From Capra hircus (taxonomy: Eukaryota; Chordata; Mammalia; Artiodactyla; Bovidae), in contig NW_017189763.1 in assembly GCF_001704415.2 (NCBI RefSeq), positions 230,680-294,679 of the forward strand: a DNA stretch of 64,000 bases, in the 5' to 3' direction. This document shows positions 11,905 through 23,000 of the stretch, one piece after another (position 1 is the stretch's first letter; each line of letters opens with the position of its first letter). Under the pieces are notes generated by a model. That model was given only the letters and a program-made list of their open reading frames with translations, had not been told where the DNA came from and searched no databases. The translations under genes were made by a program, and so were the position numbers.

Positions 11905-11955
11905 GCAGCCCATGGGGTTGCAAAGAGTCAGACATGACTTAGTGGCTGAACAAAA
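11905..11955 (+). mobile_element. BovB or Bov-tA tail remnant
   Basis: These 51 bases match the shared BovB and SINE tail ('catggggttgcaaagagtca', then 'gactt'). It is too short to decide which family left it. Confidence 0.7.
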
Positions 11956-13207
11956 ACTTTAAGAGAAAAAAGTCATCAGTTTTACCTCACAAATAATTAC
12001 TTTGTACTTATTTTAGAAAAACTCAGTTCACATTGAATGTATTCTGGATATGGCACAAAATCATCAATAAAATCAATTCATTATTTTCCTAATTCTCATA
12101 ATGGACAACATGCTAGGAATTTGGAGTTCCTGGAAATATTTTTCTTTTTTTAAAGCTACTTATGCAAAATTATTGCATTCCCAGATGCATATATCTAAAT
12201 GTATGATGATAAATAGTCTACAATTGTTCAAAAAGTATACTAAAAAAACTGGTACTCTTTTCCCTTCTAGATATCTTACCTATTTCACCTTTGTCCATAA
12301 GAAAAGAGTTGTTTATATTATTTTTTCTAATTATTCACCAATTATTATTTATGTGCATTTTACTAAATATGTGACATGAATCTATTCCTATAAGAAAAAA
12401 ATTCAACTGATACAGAAATAAAGAAAAACATGAAGTCTATGTTCACTATCCATATTTACATTTTTATGGCTTGTGGTTTTTAGGTTATTTACTGTAGTAC
12501 TTGGACTATCTTAAATAACCATTATGTATTTTTGACACATTCTTCCACCAATGATTAATTTTTGTTAAAGATCTGAGGCAACCTAGTTAGTAACAATAAA
12601 ATGCAAATTTGATAAATCTAAAAACAAAATGCAAATACTGGAAAATATACTAAGAAAGAGAAAATGAAAATGTCTTTGATGTGCACACATAAGCTTTGAG
12701 TATACAAATTTTACTAAGAATATAATGAGTTTCTCTAAAAATATTAATCTAAGATCTCAAATTTGTGATTATGTGAACAAAATTATTTTCTCATATTTTT
12801 ACTCTGAAACTTCCAACTAGCCTTGAGATAACTGGAAGAAAGATTACTCCATGCTTACTCTGAGCAGTTTCATCCATTAATCACCTGTATGCAAGATTCC
12901 AAAATATTCGTAGACAGTTCAGACCTCTCATCAAAGCTCCAATATGCAGCTGAATGCCCCCCAAATATCTGATACTGTGCACATCCAAAATTGAACTCAT
13001 CAACTCACATCCTCCTTCACTCCACTATATAACTGTCTCTGAGCACATTTGATTATGATAAACAGAAATTACTCAAGGTTGATCAACTTAAAAAAAAATC
13101 TCAGGAAGCTCAACTGTTACAGGGTGTAATAGTTATGGGACTTGGTTTTCTGCTTTAACAATAAGCTCTTCTTTTACTCTGGATAGAAGGATACTAATTG
13201 TAAAAAG
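11956..13207. other. Unassigned AT-rich stretch
   Basis: I find no convincing exon, promoter or known repeat over about 1.25 kb. The longest open frame (12101-12379, 92 codons) has no recognisable domain, and its base composition matches the surroundings, so I treat it as chance. Confidence 0.45.
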
Positions 13208-13219
13208 TATGGAGTATTT

Positions 13220-13433
13220 GGGATTTCCCAGGTGGCACTAGTGGGAGTGGTAAAGAACTCGCTTGCCAATGCAGGAGATTTAAGAGATATCAGAAGGATC
13301 CCCTGGAGGAGAGCATGGCAGCCCATTCCAGTATTTTTGCCTGGAGAACTGCATGAAGAGAGGAGCCTGGTGGGCTACAGTCCATAGGGTCCTAAAGAGT
13401 CAGGCACAACTGAAGCGACTTAGCACACACACA
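13220..13433 (+). mobile_element. Bov-tA SINE with target-site duplication
   Basis: It begins with the tRNA-like head 'ggatttcccaggtggcacta' and ends in the BovB-type tail plus (ca)n. The 12-base target duplication 'tatggagtattt' lies at 13208-13219 and 13434-13445. Confidence 0.93.
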
Positions 13434-13621
13434 TATGGAGTATTTATTCCTTCCTTCCAATGAAGGAAAATTCTATTTCAAAAGACTTCAGAAGGGATGT
13501 AAAAAATTAAAAGTTAGTGTGTTGTGAAGAACTGAGTCAGGCTCTTTCTCGTGATTGTCAGATCCTATTTTGGGGGAGACATTTTAGAATTAAGACTTTT
13601 ATGAATAAAAAGGAAAGCTAT

Positions 13622-13945
13622 GACAAATAAGTCAATCCTAAAGGAAATCAACCCTGAATATTCATTGGAAGGACTGGTGCTAATGCTGGAGCTTAACCTC
13701 CAATACTTTGGCCACCTGATGCGAAGAGCTAACTCATGGGAAAAGACCCTGATACTGGGAAAGATTGACGGAAGGAGGAGAAGAGGATGGCAGAGGATGA
13801 AATGGTTGGATGGCATCACTGACTCAATGGACATGAGTTTGAGCAAACACTAGGAAATAGTGAAGGACAGCAAAGTCTGGCATGCTGCAGTCAGTAGGGT
13901 CACAAAGACTCATACATGACTTAGTGACTGAACAAAAACAATAAA
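13622..13945 (+). mobile_element. BovB 3'-end fragment
   Basis: The last 320 bases of BovB begin in the C-terminal coding region (open piece 13620-13853) and end in a diverged tail, 'gactgaacaaaaac'. It is 5'-truncated. Confidence 0.9.
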
Positions 13946-15140
13946 CAAAATTCTAAAGTCAGTAGGAACAGTGGGGAAAAGACATATTGCAGAGGCTTTG
14001 TATCCTGAAGTTCAGATGCCTGGCCACATCCTTGAATTCCATAAACTATAGTCTGGAAGGTGCTACAACTAGTGGGTTTCTATGAAGAGCACTGTGCAAG
14101 TACCCAGGATCTCTGATTAAGTGGAAAATTTACACCATCACCATATATTGGAGATGACTTCACTTGGTATTAGCCCTATGAAATTTTGCTTGAATTTTCT
14201 TGTCTTAATATAAATTTCTATTGATTAAAGAGTCCAAGAACCCAGGTAAGTAATAACAATACAAAATACAAGACTAGAACTTGGGAATTCTTGACGCTTT
14301 ATACTACTCATAACCTCCAGATTTTGGGTTACAGACTATGTGTGTGGTCTAAATATTTAAAAATCAGAATATTTTGTCTTTAAAACTTGGAATTGAGTAG
14401 AAGGGAATGCTCTAATGTTTGCTAGAGTATCTATCTCTCTTTCTATTGTCTTCCTAACACTGAGGCTAAGTAACATTGATGTTACTAGTGTTGTTTTCTT
14501 TGTATCCTTTTTTTTTTCCAAAATAGGAAAATAAAAGGTAGACCCCCCAAAAAAAACTATGTATTTCTTGCCTATCTTATGATTCACTCATTTACACTAG
14601 TAGATTATGAGTAATTTTGTGTCAATATATCTGACAACTAAGATGAAAGAAGTCAGTAATACTATAAGTCAACATATGCATCCCTAAAAAGCAATACACC
14701 ATGAAATCATACAATAAAAACTGCAGATCTTATGGGGAAAGTGAGATTAGGGTTGTAGCACCCAAACACTTCATCAGTGACACATTACAAAAATATAGGA
14801 ACTTAATAAAATTGGTAGTACACTTTTATGCATGTTAAACTATTAACAAATACATACATACTACAAACAATACATAGGGAAGTCATCTGAAGTTTGCTTA
14901 TGAAAGTGGATGTAGCAAGAGTTGCAGCTCATGAGTCATTCAAGAGATGCAGATGACTGTTTCATTAAAATTGAAAATGTAAACCGATGTAATCCTTTTT
15001 CTTCAATTAACATGTGTTTCACTGCTATAAACTCTTTTTGCAAGTTTTAGATCTGTTATCATATCTTTACCTAAGGCTGAAAGCTTTGGAAATTACAACA
15101 GTGTCTTAAACCATCAAACCATCATCTCAGTAATTGTGAA
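13946..15140. other. Unassigned stretch
   Basis: This is 1.2 kb with no recognised repeat or gene. A 76-codon frame on the minus strand (14357-14587) has no recognisable features. Confidence 0.45.
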
Positions 15141-16336
15141 ATGTTTATTTATTCTTTATTTCTTCTATGTCCTTGGTGATTGTTTTAACTGTGTTAAAAG
15201 TTTCTTGCAATTTCTCCATTCTATTTTCAAGTGTTCAGGGCATCTTTACTATCATTATTCTGAATTCTCTTTCTAGTAGATTGCTTATTTCCTCTTTATT
15301 TATCTGATATTGTGAGTTTCTTTCTATCTTGTTCTTTCATTTGTGATGTATTTCTCTGTCTTTTCTTTTCTTTCCTTTTTTTTTTTTTTTAAATCTTGCT
15401 CCACTTGAGGTTTCCTTTTCCTGGGCTTTAGGATTGTATTCTTCCTTCCTTTTGGTTTTTGCCTTGGAGAAAAATGTTTGTTGAGTGGTTTGTGTTGACT
15501 TTTTGTTAGGTGTCACTTGTGCCTGTGTTCTAGTGGGAGGAGATCAAGCAGGTAGTTACAGAAGTACTGGGACATATACACACACTTCCATACACACAGT
15601 TATAACCAAAGTATTCTAAAGAAAAGAGTACAGGAAATTGACTTGATGAATAAGGGAAACCAAAGGTTATATTGACCAATTAAAAGCAGAGCTAAACTAA
15701 TGCTCACTCTTGAAAACTGAGCCTGAGCAGATTGCCAACTGGAGAATATAGCAAAGAGAGCACAATAATTTAACTTACATGGTGAAGAAAGAAAGAGTGA
15801 AGGAAAAAAGGGAGGAAAGAAAAAGAAAAAAAGAGAATAAGGAGAGAAAAGAGAAAATGAGGGGGTGGGAAAGAGAGTTAAAAAAGAGAGAAAAAAATAG
15901 AAAAGCAAAGATAAATAGATGTATGTGAAAAGGATTTATATATATTCAGGAATAGCTACAGTTGGTAAAGAACTATATGAAATGCAGGTTCATATTAAAA
16001 ATCACAAAAACAAAAGGTTAAAAAGATCTTAAAAAGAATGTTTTTAACAAGAAAAATAAGAGGAAAACTCCACAGCACCACAAAAGGCTAATGTGAAGGT
16101 AGAAATATGTAGGGGGAATAAACAGTGTGATTTATAAGAAGAAAAAAAAAAGGTCTCAAGATCATAGTTCTGTGTTGTGGAGTCTGCTCCCATGGATGGT
16201 GTTGGATTAGTGTACTGTGATGTTTTCCTGGTTGGGGAAGTTTGTGCCTGTGTTCTGGTTGATGGAGCTGGATCTCATCTCTCTGAAGGGCAGTGCAGTG
16301 TCCAGTAGTAGGTTTTAAGGTGTCCATGGGTTCATA
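15141..16336 (-). mobile_element. Bovine-type L1, ORF1 region and 5' UTR (part 1)
   Basis: The minus strand carries a degraded ORF1 start region and then L1 5'-UTR text, including the blocks near 15500-15540 and 16220-16330 that recur in the young L1 at the right end of the window. A purine-rich tract fills 15780-15905. The copy continues at 20410-21215 after the provirus, and its 3' part is missing. Confidence 0.75.
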
Positions 16337-16983
16337 TGTTACCAAAAGGTATGCGTGGCAGATACAACTGCTTGCCACTAAGCCAATAAGCAGGCCAGAC
16401 TGGTGGAAAGGAAAGCTTGCTTTATTTCAGATGCCAGGAACTGGAGGAGAGGGTGGCAGATATCTGTCCAAAGGCTGACCCGTCCTCCGGACAAGCAGAG
16501 GGTGAGAGTTTCTATAGACAAAGTGGGGGGGAAGGTTACATGCAGAAACACTATAGTCATCTTCAGTTGGTCATCAGTGGTATTACTGGCATCATCTTGG
16601 TTATTTTAGGTACAGTTAATGTTCAGTTCCAGGGTGCACTTGTTCCCATTTCTTTGAGGTCAATTCTCATAACTGGCAGCTCAAGTCTTGGGTACAGTCT
16701 GGTCATCATGTAGTTAACTTTTCCACCTGGGGTTTTAGTATATATAGGACAGGATATGGCTCAGAATTTATAGTCTTTGAGAAAGAACTAAAGGTCCTTG
16801 ACTATGCTTAATGACTATGTTAATGTTATTATTATTTAGTCTCCTTAGACTGTTTTCCTTTGTTTCAGCATTTCTCACTTTTCTGATTAAGCTTACTTTT
16901 TGATTAAAGTTTTCCACAGGCAAAAGGCAAGCAGAAGATATTGGGGGTGGTGGGCAAGGGCCATACAGTCCTACTGTGTTTCA
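16337..16983 (-). repeat. Provirus 3' LTR
   Basis: This 647-bp LTR begins 'tgttacc' on the plus strand and ends 'ttca', so it has TG...CA ends when read on either strand. The complement of an AATAAA signal is at 16421-16426. It is slightly shorter than the other LTR, with visible small indels and substitutions between them. Confidence 0.88.
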
Positions 16984-17000
16984 ATCCTCCCCTTTTCTTT
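16984..17000 (-). other. Polypurine tract of the provirus
   Basis: The minus strand reads 'aaagaaaaggggagga' directly before the 3' LTR. In retroviruses this tract primes plus-strand synthesis. Its position supports the minus-strand orientation. Confidence 0.85.
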
Positions 17001-19050
17001 AATACTTCTCAATCTCGAGGAGGGACAGTTACAGAACAAGAAAGGCAACAAACTTTCATAGTACATGGACAAACATTTGAAAATTTCTAGACATATTACA
17101 AAGAGGATAATAATAAAAATATACCTTTGTACTATTTTTTGTTTTAATGATTAAAGCAGATGTACAACACATGTTTAATAGGCCATACATAGGCTGTTTT
17201 AGTTAGCCTAAAGTTTAAATTAAATCATGTATATGGCAGAATGACTTCTGCACACCTCAATATGTGAATATTTCTTCTATCATTTTCCCCTTTTAAGTCA
17301 TAACTCTTTCTGTAGAAAGCATTGATAATCAATATATTTTTTTCAACATTGCCAGAGTGGTTCATTTGCCTGCTCTGGATCCATCCATGTCCCTCGGTGC
17401 CAGGCCTCCTTTTTATTGATATATTTGCCTAATTGTCCATGTTGGGAGAAAACTAATCAGATATCATGAACAGGTTCAGAGGTTAATAGGGAAATGCTTT
17501 ATAGGCCATACATCTTCTCATTTATACCTAATTGTCACACAAACATTGTATATGTGCTTTATAGTACACTTCAAGCCAGCAATGCTATACATCATGAGCA
17601 GCTATACCTTGTGACACCTTTATTGGAAAAACTTTCCATCCTGAACATTGGAGTCAGAAGTATGATTAGAAACAAAACAATTACTTTCCATCAGAAGTCT
17701 CTGTTACCAAAATCAGATCAATATTCCAGGAGAACTTTGCTTTCTTAACAGAGAGAAAATCCAACTTCAGTCTTGCATCAGTTTACTGTTAATAAAATTC
17801 ATATACCTAATTAAATTTAGTCTAATGTTAATCATGACAATGTACACAATTCTTTTTCAAAATCCCTTTTTCACAAACCTTTTGTCACTTTCTAGATCCA
17901 AACAAATTTATCCTGTATTTCTTCATCAAGAAAAAAGCAACTGTAGAACAAAACTATTATTATTTTTCCTCAACAAATGTATCTCCATTCTTTATACCTT
18001 CTCTTTGTCGACAACATATATCCTACTTGCTTTACATACCAAAATGTTTTGCCTATCATTTTTACATATCACAATTTTTAACCCTTGAAAGCGTTAACAA
18101 AACAAAGAAACAAGCGCTTGAAATGTTACACCAGCATTTCCTGATTGGCAGACTTATGAACATATTTCATAACCTCAAAAAAACATTCTTTTCATAGCAT
18201 AATTTTTCTTCAGTGGTACAACATGTATGTTTAATAAATCCAAAACATCTTTAGTTTCCCTCTTCGTCTTATAAAGGGACCAAAGCAGATAAATTTAGAT
18301 TTGTTTGATTTGTAAGTACTTATATTTTCTAAGGCCAATTAAATAGAGTTCCTTTACAAATTAACCTCAGTGATATTCTCCAAAGACAAAAACACATACT
18401 GAGACAAACAAACATTCAGACAGAGACCTCATTGTTTCATCTTTTTACATTTCATGAATTAGGCATTGCAATTACACTTATCAGTTTATGTACAATAATC
18501 AGAATAGCCAAATTACACACTCAATTTTAAAAGTCTTCCTTCCTGCTTTTTTTCCCTTAGCTTGACATTTTACAATTAAACAAAGGGTGGAGCTTCAGGC
18601 TATGTGGACTGTGGTTGTATTTCAACAACATGATAAGCATTAACTTCAAGTTTTTTCCTAGGTATATTTTTGTTATCTCAGGGCCTGAAAAAAGTGTTTT
18701 ATCAAGTTAGCCTTCCCTAACAGCATATGAAAAAATAATTGGTCTTTTGAGTTTCAAGAGTTTGATGAATTTCAAGAGTTTCATCTTAGCCAATTTTCTC
18801 TGGAGTCTAAAAAAATTCTGTAAACATACATTGTCCAAAAAAAAAAAAAAAACCTTTCTTTTTTAGTCATAAATCCACAGCTAAATTTTTCTTAATGAAT
18901 TGAACCTGAATTTCCTATTTTACATAAGGCAATAAGAGTACCAGTCATACAAATAGAGTACACACCTACACACCAAACAACGGATCTGTTATAAACCTTC
19001 TCCAAGGGTGACCAGTACAGAGTCCCAAACACTTCCCCAACACAAACGGC
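17001..19050 (-). other. Provirus interior, non-coding
   Basis: About 2 kb of AT-rich interior carries no retroviral domain that I can recognise in any frame. Frames such as 17494-17748 and 17825-18088 lie on the wrong strand and look like chance. It may be a non-autonomous provirus that never had full genes, or the product of deletion. Confidence 0.55.
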
Positions 19051-19390
19051 CCTCAGTGTTAGTCAAATGTCAGAACCAATTGGCAAAATACCCAAATGAC
19101 AGTCAGTGCTCACAAACAGTCCTCAAGAATGGCCAGACATCAGGACTATTTGGCAAAAAATAACCAAATAGCAGTCAGTGCTCATAAATGATCCTCAACT
19201 TCAGAAACAGGTCAGAACCAACTGGCAAAATGCCCAAATAGCACCTCATGTCTCAAACAGTTCTCAATATCAGACACACATCAGGACCAACAGGCAAAAA
19301 TGCCCAAATAGCACTAGGGCTCACAGTCCTCAACAGTAGTCAAAACCAATTGGCAAGAATGCCCAAATGCCCAAATAGCACTCACAAATG
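19051..19390. repeat. Tandem repeat, about five units of 66-72 bp, in the provirus leader
   Basis: Units begin near 19051, 19121, 19193, 19262 and 19328. Each carries 'cctcaa' or a variant, then 'cagaaccaattggcaaaat' or a variant, then 'gcccaaatagcac' and a 'gctcacaaacagt'-like end. The units differ by substitutions and small indels. They lie between the primer-binding site and the rest of the interior, that is, in the leader. Confidence 0.85.
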
Positions 19391-19708
19391 GGAAGGTTGC
19401 CCGTGTGCACACCAGTGGACTTACCCAGTCTTGGAGCTCATCAACTCATCGCAAATGCAAGTTTTCATTCCACCAAGAAAAGCATAAGTTGGCAGCTAGT
19501 GCTGAGCAAGGGAAAAACAGGGAGGATCCTAAAAACACATAGTTTTGGCAGCTGCTAGGAAAGTCTCCCATATCCCCTACTAGGGCTAGCTAACCATGAG
19601 GTAGCTAATACACTGTCATGGCCACAACTCTCCCCTGGAAGACCCAGGAGAGCCAGGCGCCATAAAAGCAAAGGAGTTAGCAGTAGCCAGCCATAGTTAG
19701 CAGTAGCA

Positions 19709-19726
19709 GCACCACATTGGGCACTA
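19709..19726 (-). other. Primer-binding site, tRNA-Lys type
   Basis: The minus strand reads 'tagtgcccaatgtggtgc' five bases inside the 5' LTR. Fourteen of 18 bases agree with the Lys-type site used by betaretrovirus-like elements. Confidence 0.8.
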
Positions 19727-19731
19727 AAATC

Positions 19732-20409
19732 TGTTACCGAGAGGTATGGGGGTGGGGGTTCCTGCTGCTTGTTGCTCAAAAGCCAGTAAACAGGACAACT
19801 TGGCGGAAAGTAAATTTTCCTTTATTTCAGATACCAGCAACCGGCGGGAAGGGTGGCAGATATCTGTCCAAAGACCAACACCCCCCACCCCCCGCAACAA
19901 GCAAGGGGTGAGAGTTTTCATAGGCAAAGTGAGGGACGGATTACATGCAGAAACAGTATAGTCATCTCTAACAGTCATCTTCAATTGGTCATCAGTGGTA
20001 TTACTAGCATCATCTTGGTTATTTTAGGTACAGTTAATGTTCAGTTCCGGGGTGCACTTGTCCCCATTTCTTTGAGGTCAATTCTCATAACTGTGGCAGC
20101 TCAAGTCCTGGGTACAGTCTGATCATCATGTAGTTAACTTTTCCACCTAGGGTTTTAGTATCTATGAGACAGCTCACAGGATATAGCTCAGGATATTAAC
20201 TATAGCTCTGGAGAAAGAACTAAAAGTCCTTGACTATGCTTAATGACTATGTTATTATTATTTAGTCTCCTTAGACTGTTTTCCTTTGTTTCAGCATCTC
20301 TCACTTTTCTGATTAAACTTATTCTTTGATTAAAGTTTTCCACAGGCAAAAGGCAGGCAGAAGATATGGTGGGGGGAGGGCAAGGGCCATACAGTCCTGC
20401 TGTGTTTTA
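19732..20409 (-). repeat. Provirus 5' LTR
   Basis: This 678-bp LTR is the partner of 16337-16983 in the same orientation. The complement of AATAAA is at 19821-19826. The expected final CA reads TA at 20408-20409, which is probably a point mutation. Confidence 0.87.
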
Positions 20410-21215
20410 AGTATGTCTTTGGGCAGTCCTTCTGGCTTTGGCAATGTTAGTCACATCTATTTCTGCAGCCACGTCAAAGTGGCCTTCTCAGCATATCTTC
20501 ACTGCCACCAGTCCCCTACTTGCCCATAGAAACTTTGCTGGTGCTTCTGTTCCCAGGTCCTGCTCTGCACTGAAGGCCAAAGCTTGCTAGGTAGGGGCTT
20601 GTGTGGATCTTTTCTTGGCTCCCTGGCCCTGCCCTCTGTGTTGTGGACATTTGTATGGGCTTCCCTCAGCCCCCTGGGCTCTTTGTCCCTCAGCCCCCTG
20701 GGCCCTCCTTGTCAAGGGGCTTGGGTATTCTTCTTTTGGCTCCCCCGGCCTGCCCTCTGTGAGACGGGGCTTCTGTGGGCTCCTCTGGTTCCCCGTGCCT
20801 GCCATCTGGTTGGGGCCACAATCCGTGAGCTGTCTGTGGACTGAGAAGTGCAACTTTCTCTGTTTTCTGCCTAAGTCCCAGCTTCGCCTGGCTTTCTGAA
20901 ATTCCACAGCTCCCCCTTGGGCCCACCTGTGAGGAAGCTTCCCATTTCTTCCTGTTTCATTACTCCTCCCCTCCCTCAGGATGCAAGTTCCCATCCAGAA
21001 GTGCTCAGTCTTTTCACTTTTAATGTCTCCATCCTTTCTTCTGCCTCGTTCCAAGGAGCTTAGCCTGCCCCTCTGGAGGCCTGGGGTCTTCTGCTGTCAC
21101 CTAGAGGTTGCTTTGTAGCAGTTGGCCGTATCTTGATGAGTTTTTGATGTATTTGTGGGGAGGCTGGTGATCTCCCTGCCTTACTCCTCTGCCATCTTCT
21201 TCCTCCTCCCATCAA
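20410..21215 (-). mobile_element. Bovine-type L1 5' UTR (part 2)
   Basis: This is GC-richer L1 5'-UTR sequence on the minus strand, recognised by blocks such as 'ctgttttctgcctaagtccc' (20858-20877) and the end near 'ctcctctgccatcttcttcc' (21185-21204). It continues 15141-16336. The 155-codon minus-strand frame at 20587-21054 is chance coding inside this UTR. Confidence 0.8.
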
Positions 21216-21300
21216 AGCATCATTAAAGGAGCCAAGCCACTTTCAAAGGATTTAATAATTCTCATTTAAGGCTTTTGTGCATAGATAGTGACTTCTTAGC

Positions 21301-21529
21301 ACTTCCCAGGTGGTGCTAGTGGTAAAGAACCCACCTGCCAATGCAGGAGGCATAAGAAACCCAGGTTCGATCCCTGGGTCGGGAATATCCCCTGGAGGAG
21401 AATCCCGGAGATTCTCATGGATTCTCATGGAATGCCTGGAGAATCTTTGGACAGAGGAGCCTGGCAGATACAGTCCATAGGGTCGCAAAGAGTCAGATAA
21501 GACTGAAGCGGCTTAGCTCACACGCAGGC
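21301..21529 (+). mobile_element. Bov-tA SINE with target-site duplication
   Basis: It has the tRNA-like head 'cttcccaggtggtgctagtg', an internal short direct repeat ('gattctcatg' twice, near 21411-21430), and the BovB-type tail. The flanks share 'agtgacttcttag' at about 21287-21299 and 'agtgacttctcag' at 21530-21542. Confidence 0.92.
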
Positions 21530-21542
21530 AGTGACTTCTCAG

Positions 21543-21999
21543 TGCTTGTGAGAGAGGTTATTCTTGTGTAGTTAGTCCACAGAATCATCAATCTTTTCAT
21601 TTCTTCTATTACTTTAGGTCTCATGACTGATTTTGTATTTCCTGAAGTTTTTCCAGCTGTAGATGTTTATTTTCACAGTACTGTCTCAGATGGTCCAAAA
21701 ATGAAGATTTCTTTATACCTACTGATCAGGAATTATTACATATTCTCTCGCTTCTTTCAAAATGCTTGGTTACTTCAAACTTTGAGTTGGTGGCCCTTTT
21801 TCTGCATTCACATCATGTTTCTTATAAATGAAATAGTATATGAGTGCACATGAAATTTATGTAATTTTTAAATTATTTTCTAACATATCCATCATATTGG
21901 AACAAATTCACCTTTTTAAAACAAGTGTTATTGTAGAACTGTCTGTGCACAACTTAGCAAAGCAGCCACTTTGAGAAAATTTGAGAGCATATTAAACAA
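21543..21999. other. Unassigned stretch
   Basis: No gene or recognised repeat is seen. The 76-codon plus-strand frame at 21623-21853 has no recognisable domain and no splice context. Confidence 0.4.
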
Positions 22000-22279
22000 T
22001 TGGATTTATAATTAAAAACTTTATTACAAAGAAATCTCCAGGCCTAGGTGGCTTCATTGGTGAAACCTGTTAGACATCTAAGGAAGCAAGAATGCCAATC
22101 TTAAACAAATTCTTCCATAAAATAAAGGAAACAATTCACAACTTGTTCTATGAAGCTAATAAAACACTGATAAAAAAGTCTTAAAATAAAATTACAAACC
22201 AATAACCATCATGTACAAAGATGTAAAAATCCTAAAGAAAATATTAGCAAATGGAAACAAGCAATATATAAGAAAGATA
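22000..22279 (+). mobile_element. Very old L1 fragment
   Basis: Diverged L1 ORF2 text on the plus strand includes 'ccaggcctaggtggcttcat' and 'caaattcttccataaaataa'. It is strongly degraded. Confidence 0.65.
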
Positions 22280-22439
22280 ACGTATTAGTCTGCTTAGGTT
22301 TTCACAACCAAATACTGTAGCCTGAATGGCTTAAACAGAAATACATTTTCTAACAATTCTGGAGGCTAGAAGTCTCAGGTCAAGGTCCAGAAGGGTTGGT
22401 TTCTGGACACCATTGAAGGGATAAAAAGGTGAGCCACCG
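22280..22439. mobile_element. Old interspersed repeat, family not assigned
   Basis: The phrase 'caattctggaggctagaagt' and the sequence before it belong to a repeat common in mammalian genomes. I cannot name the family from memory with confidence. It appears to sit inside the old L1 sequence, which resumes at 22440. Confidence 0.5.
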
Positions 22440-22802
22440 TGTGGCAGAAAAATTAAAACCACATATTACTGGCAAAGTGCTTGTATACAGTCTTATGAAG
22501 AACACTTACAAATGAGTAAGAAAAATGGACAACAGAATAGAAGGAAAAATGGATTAAAAGCTTGAATAAGCACTATATGAAAGCTAACATTAAAATGGCC
22601 AATTGAAATATAAAATGGTGATCAATTTTATTAGGCATCAGAGAAATGCAACTTGAATGAGATATCACTAAACACCTATCAGAATTGTTATAGTGAAAAA
22701 GACAATGCTAATTGTTGATGAAGTTGTTGAGCAACTGGAACCTTCAAACACTACTGATGAAACTGTAAACTGGTATAATCACTTTGGAAAATTTTTTTAC
22801 TA
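22440..22802 (+). mobile_element. Very old L1 3'-end fragment
   Basis: Diverged plus-strand L1 text near the end of ORF2 includes 'atcagagaaatgcaa' and 'gagatatcactaaacaccta'. It is non-coding. Confidence 0.7.
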
Positions 22803-22961
22803 CATCTATGAAAGTTGACGTCTCTGGGTCCTGGTGCACACAATATTTTGTTTGAGACCTCTGAGCCTCCTCTGGTGGGTATGGGATTTGATTCTACATG
22901 GGATTTTTCCCCTCCTACCATCTTGCTGGATCTTCTCCTTTGCCCTTGAACATAGAGTAGC

Positions 22962-23000
<39 letters not shown>

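Larger units (their letters stand above)
16337..20409 (-). mobile_element. Class II endogenous retrovirus, degraded provirus
   Basis: Two long direct repeats (16337-16983 and 19732-20409) bracket a 2.75-kb interior and are the LTRs. Beside the inner end of the right repeat is a primer-binding site like that for tRNA-Lys, and beside the inner end of the left repeat is a purine-only tract. Both place the provirus on the minus strand. The Lys primer site points to the betaretrovirus-like class. The interior is far too short for gag, pro, pol and env, and no open frame above about 90 codons remains, so it is a deleted, non-coding copy. It sits in an L1 5' UTR. I could not read a clear target-site duplication. 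Confidence 0.85.

Noticed and set aside
12101..12379. A 92-codon plus-strand frame in unassigned DNA
   Set aside because: It has AT-rich composition like its surroundings, no recognisable domain, and no splice signals or promoter.
15600..15908. A 102-codon minus-strand frame rich in Phe and Ser
   Set aside because: It is the complement of a purine-rich tract in the L1 ORF1 and 5'-UTR area. It is low complexity with no domain.
19051..19390. Regularly spaced repeats that recall a CRISPR array
   Set aside because: The units are about 70 bases long, diverged along their whole length with no constant repeat and unique spacer, and they lie in a retroviral leader in a mammalian genome.
20587..21054. 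A 155-codon open frame on the minus strand, rich in Arg, Gly and Glu
   Set aside because: It lies wholly in an L1 5' UTR whose GC-rich composition gives chance frames. It has no domain and no splice context.
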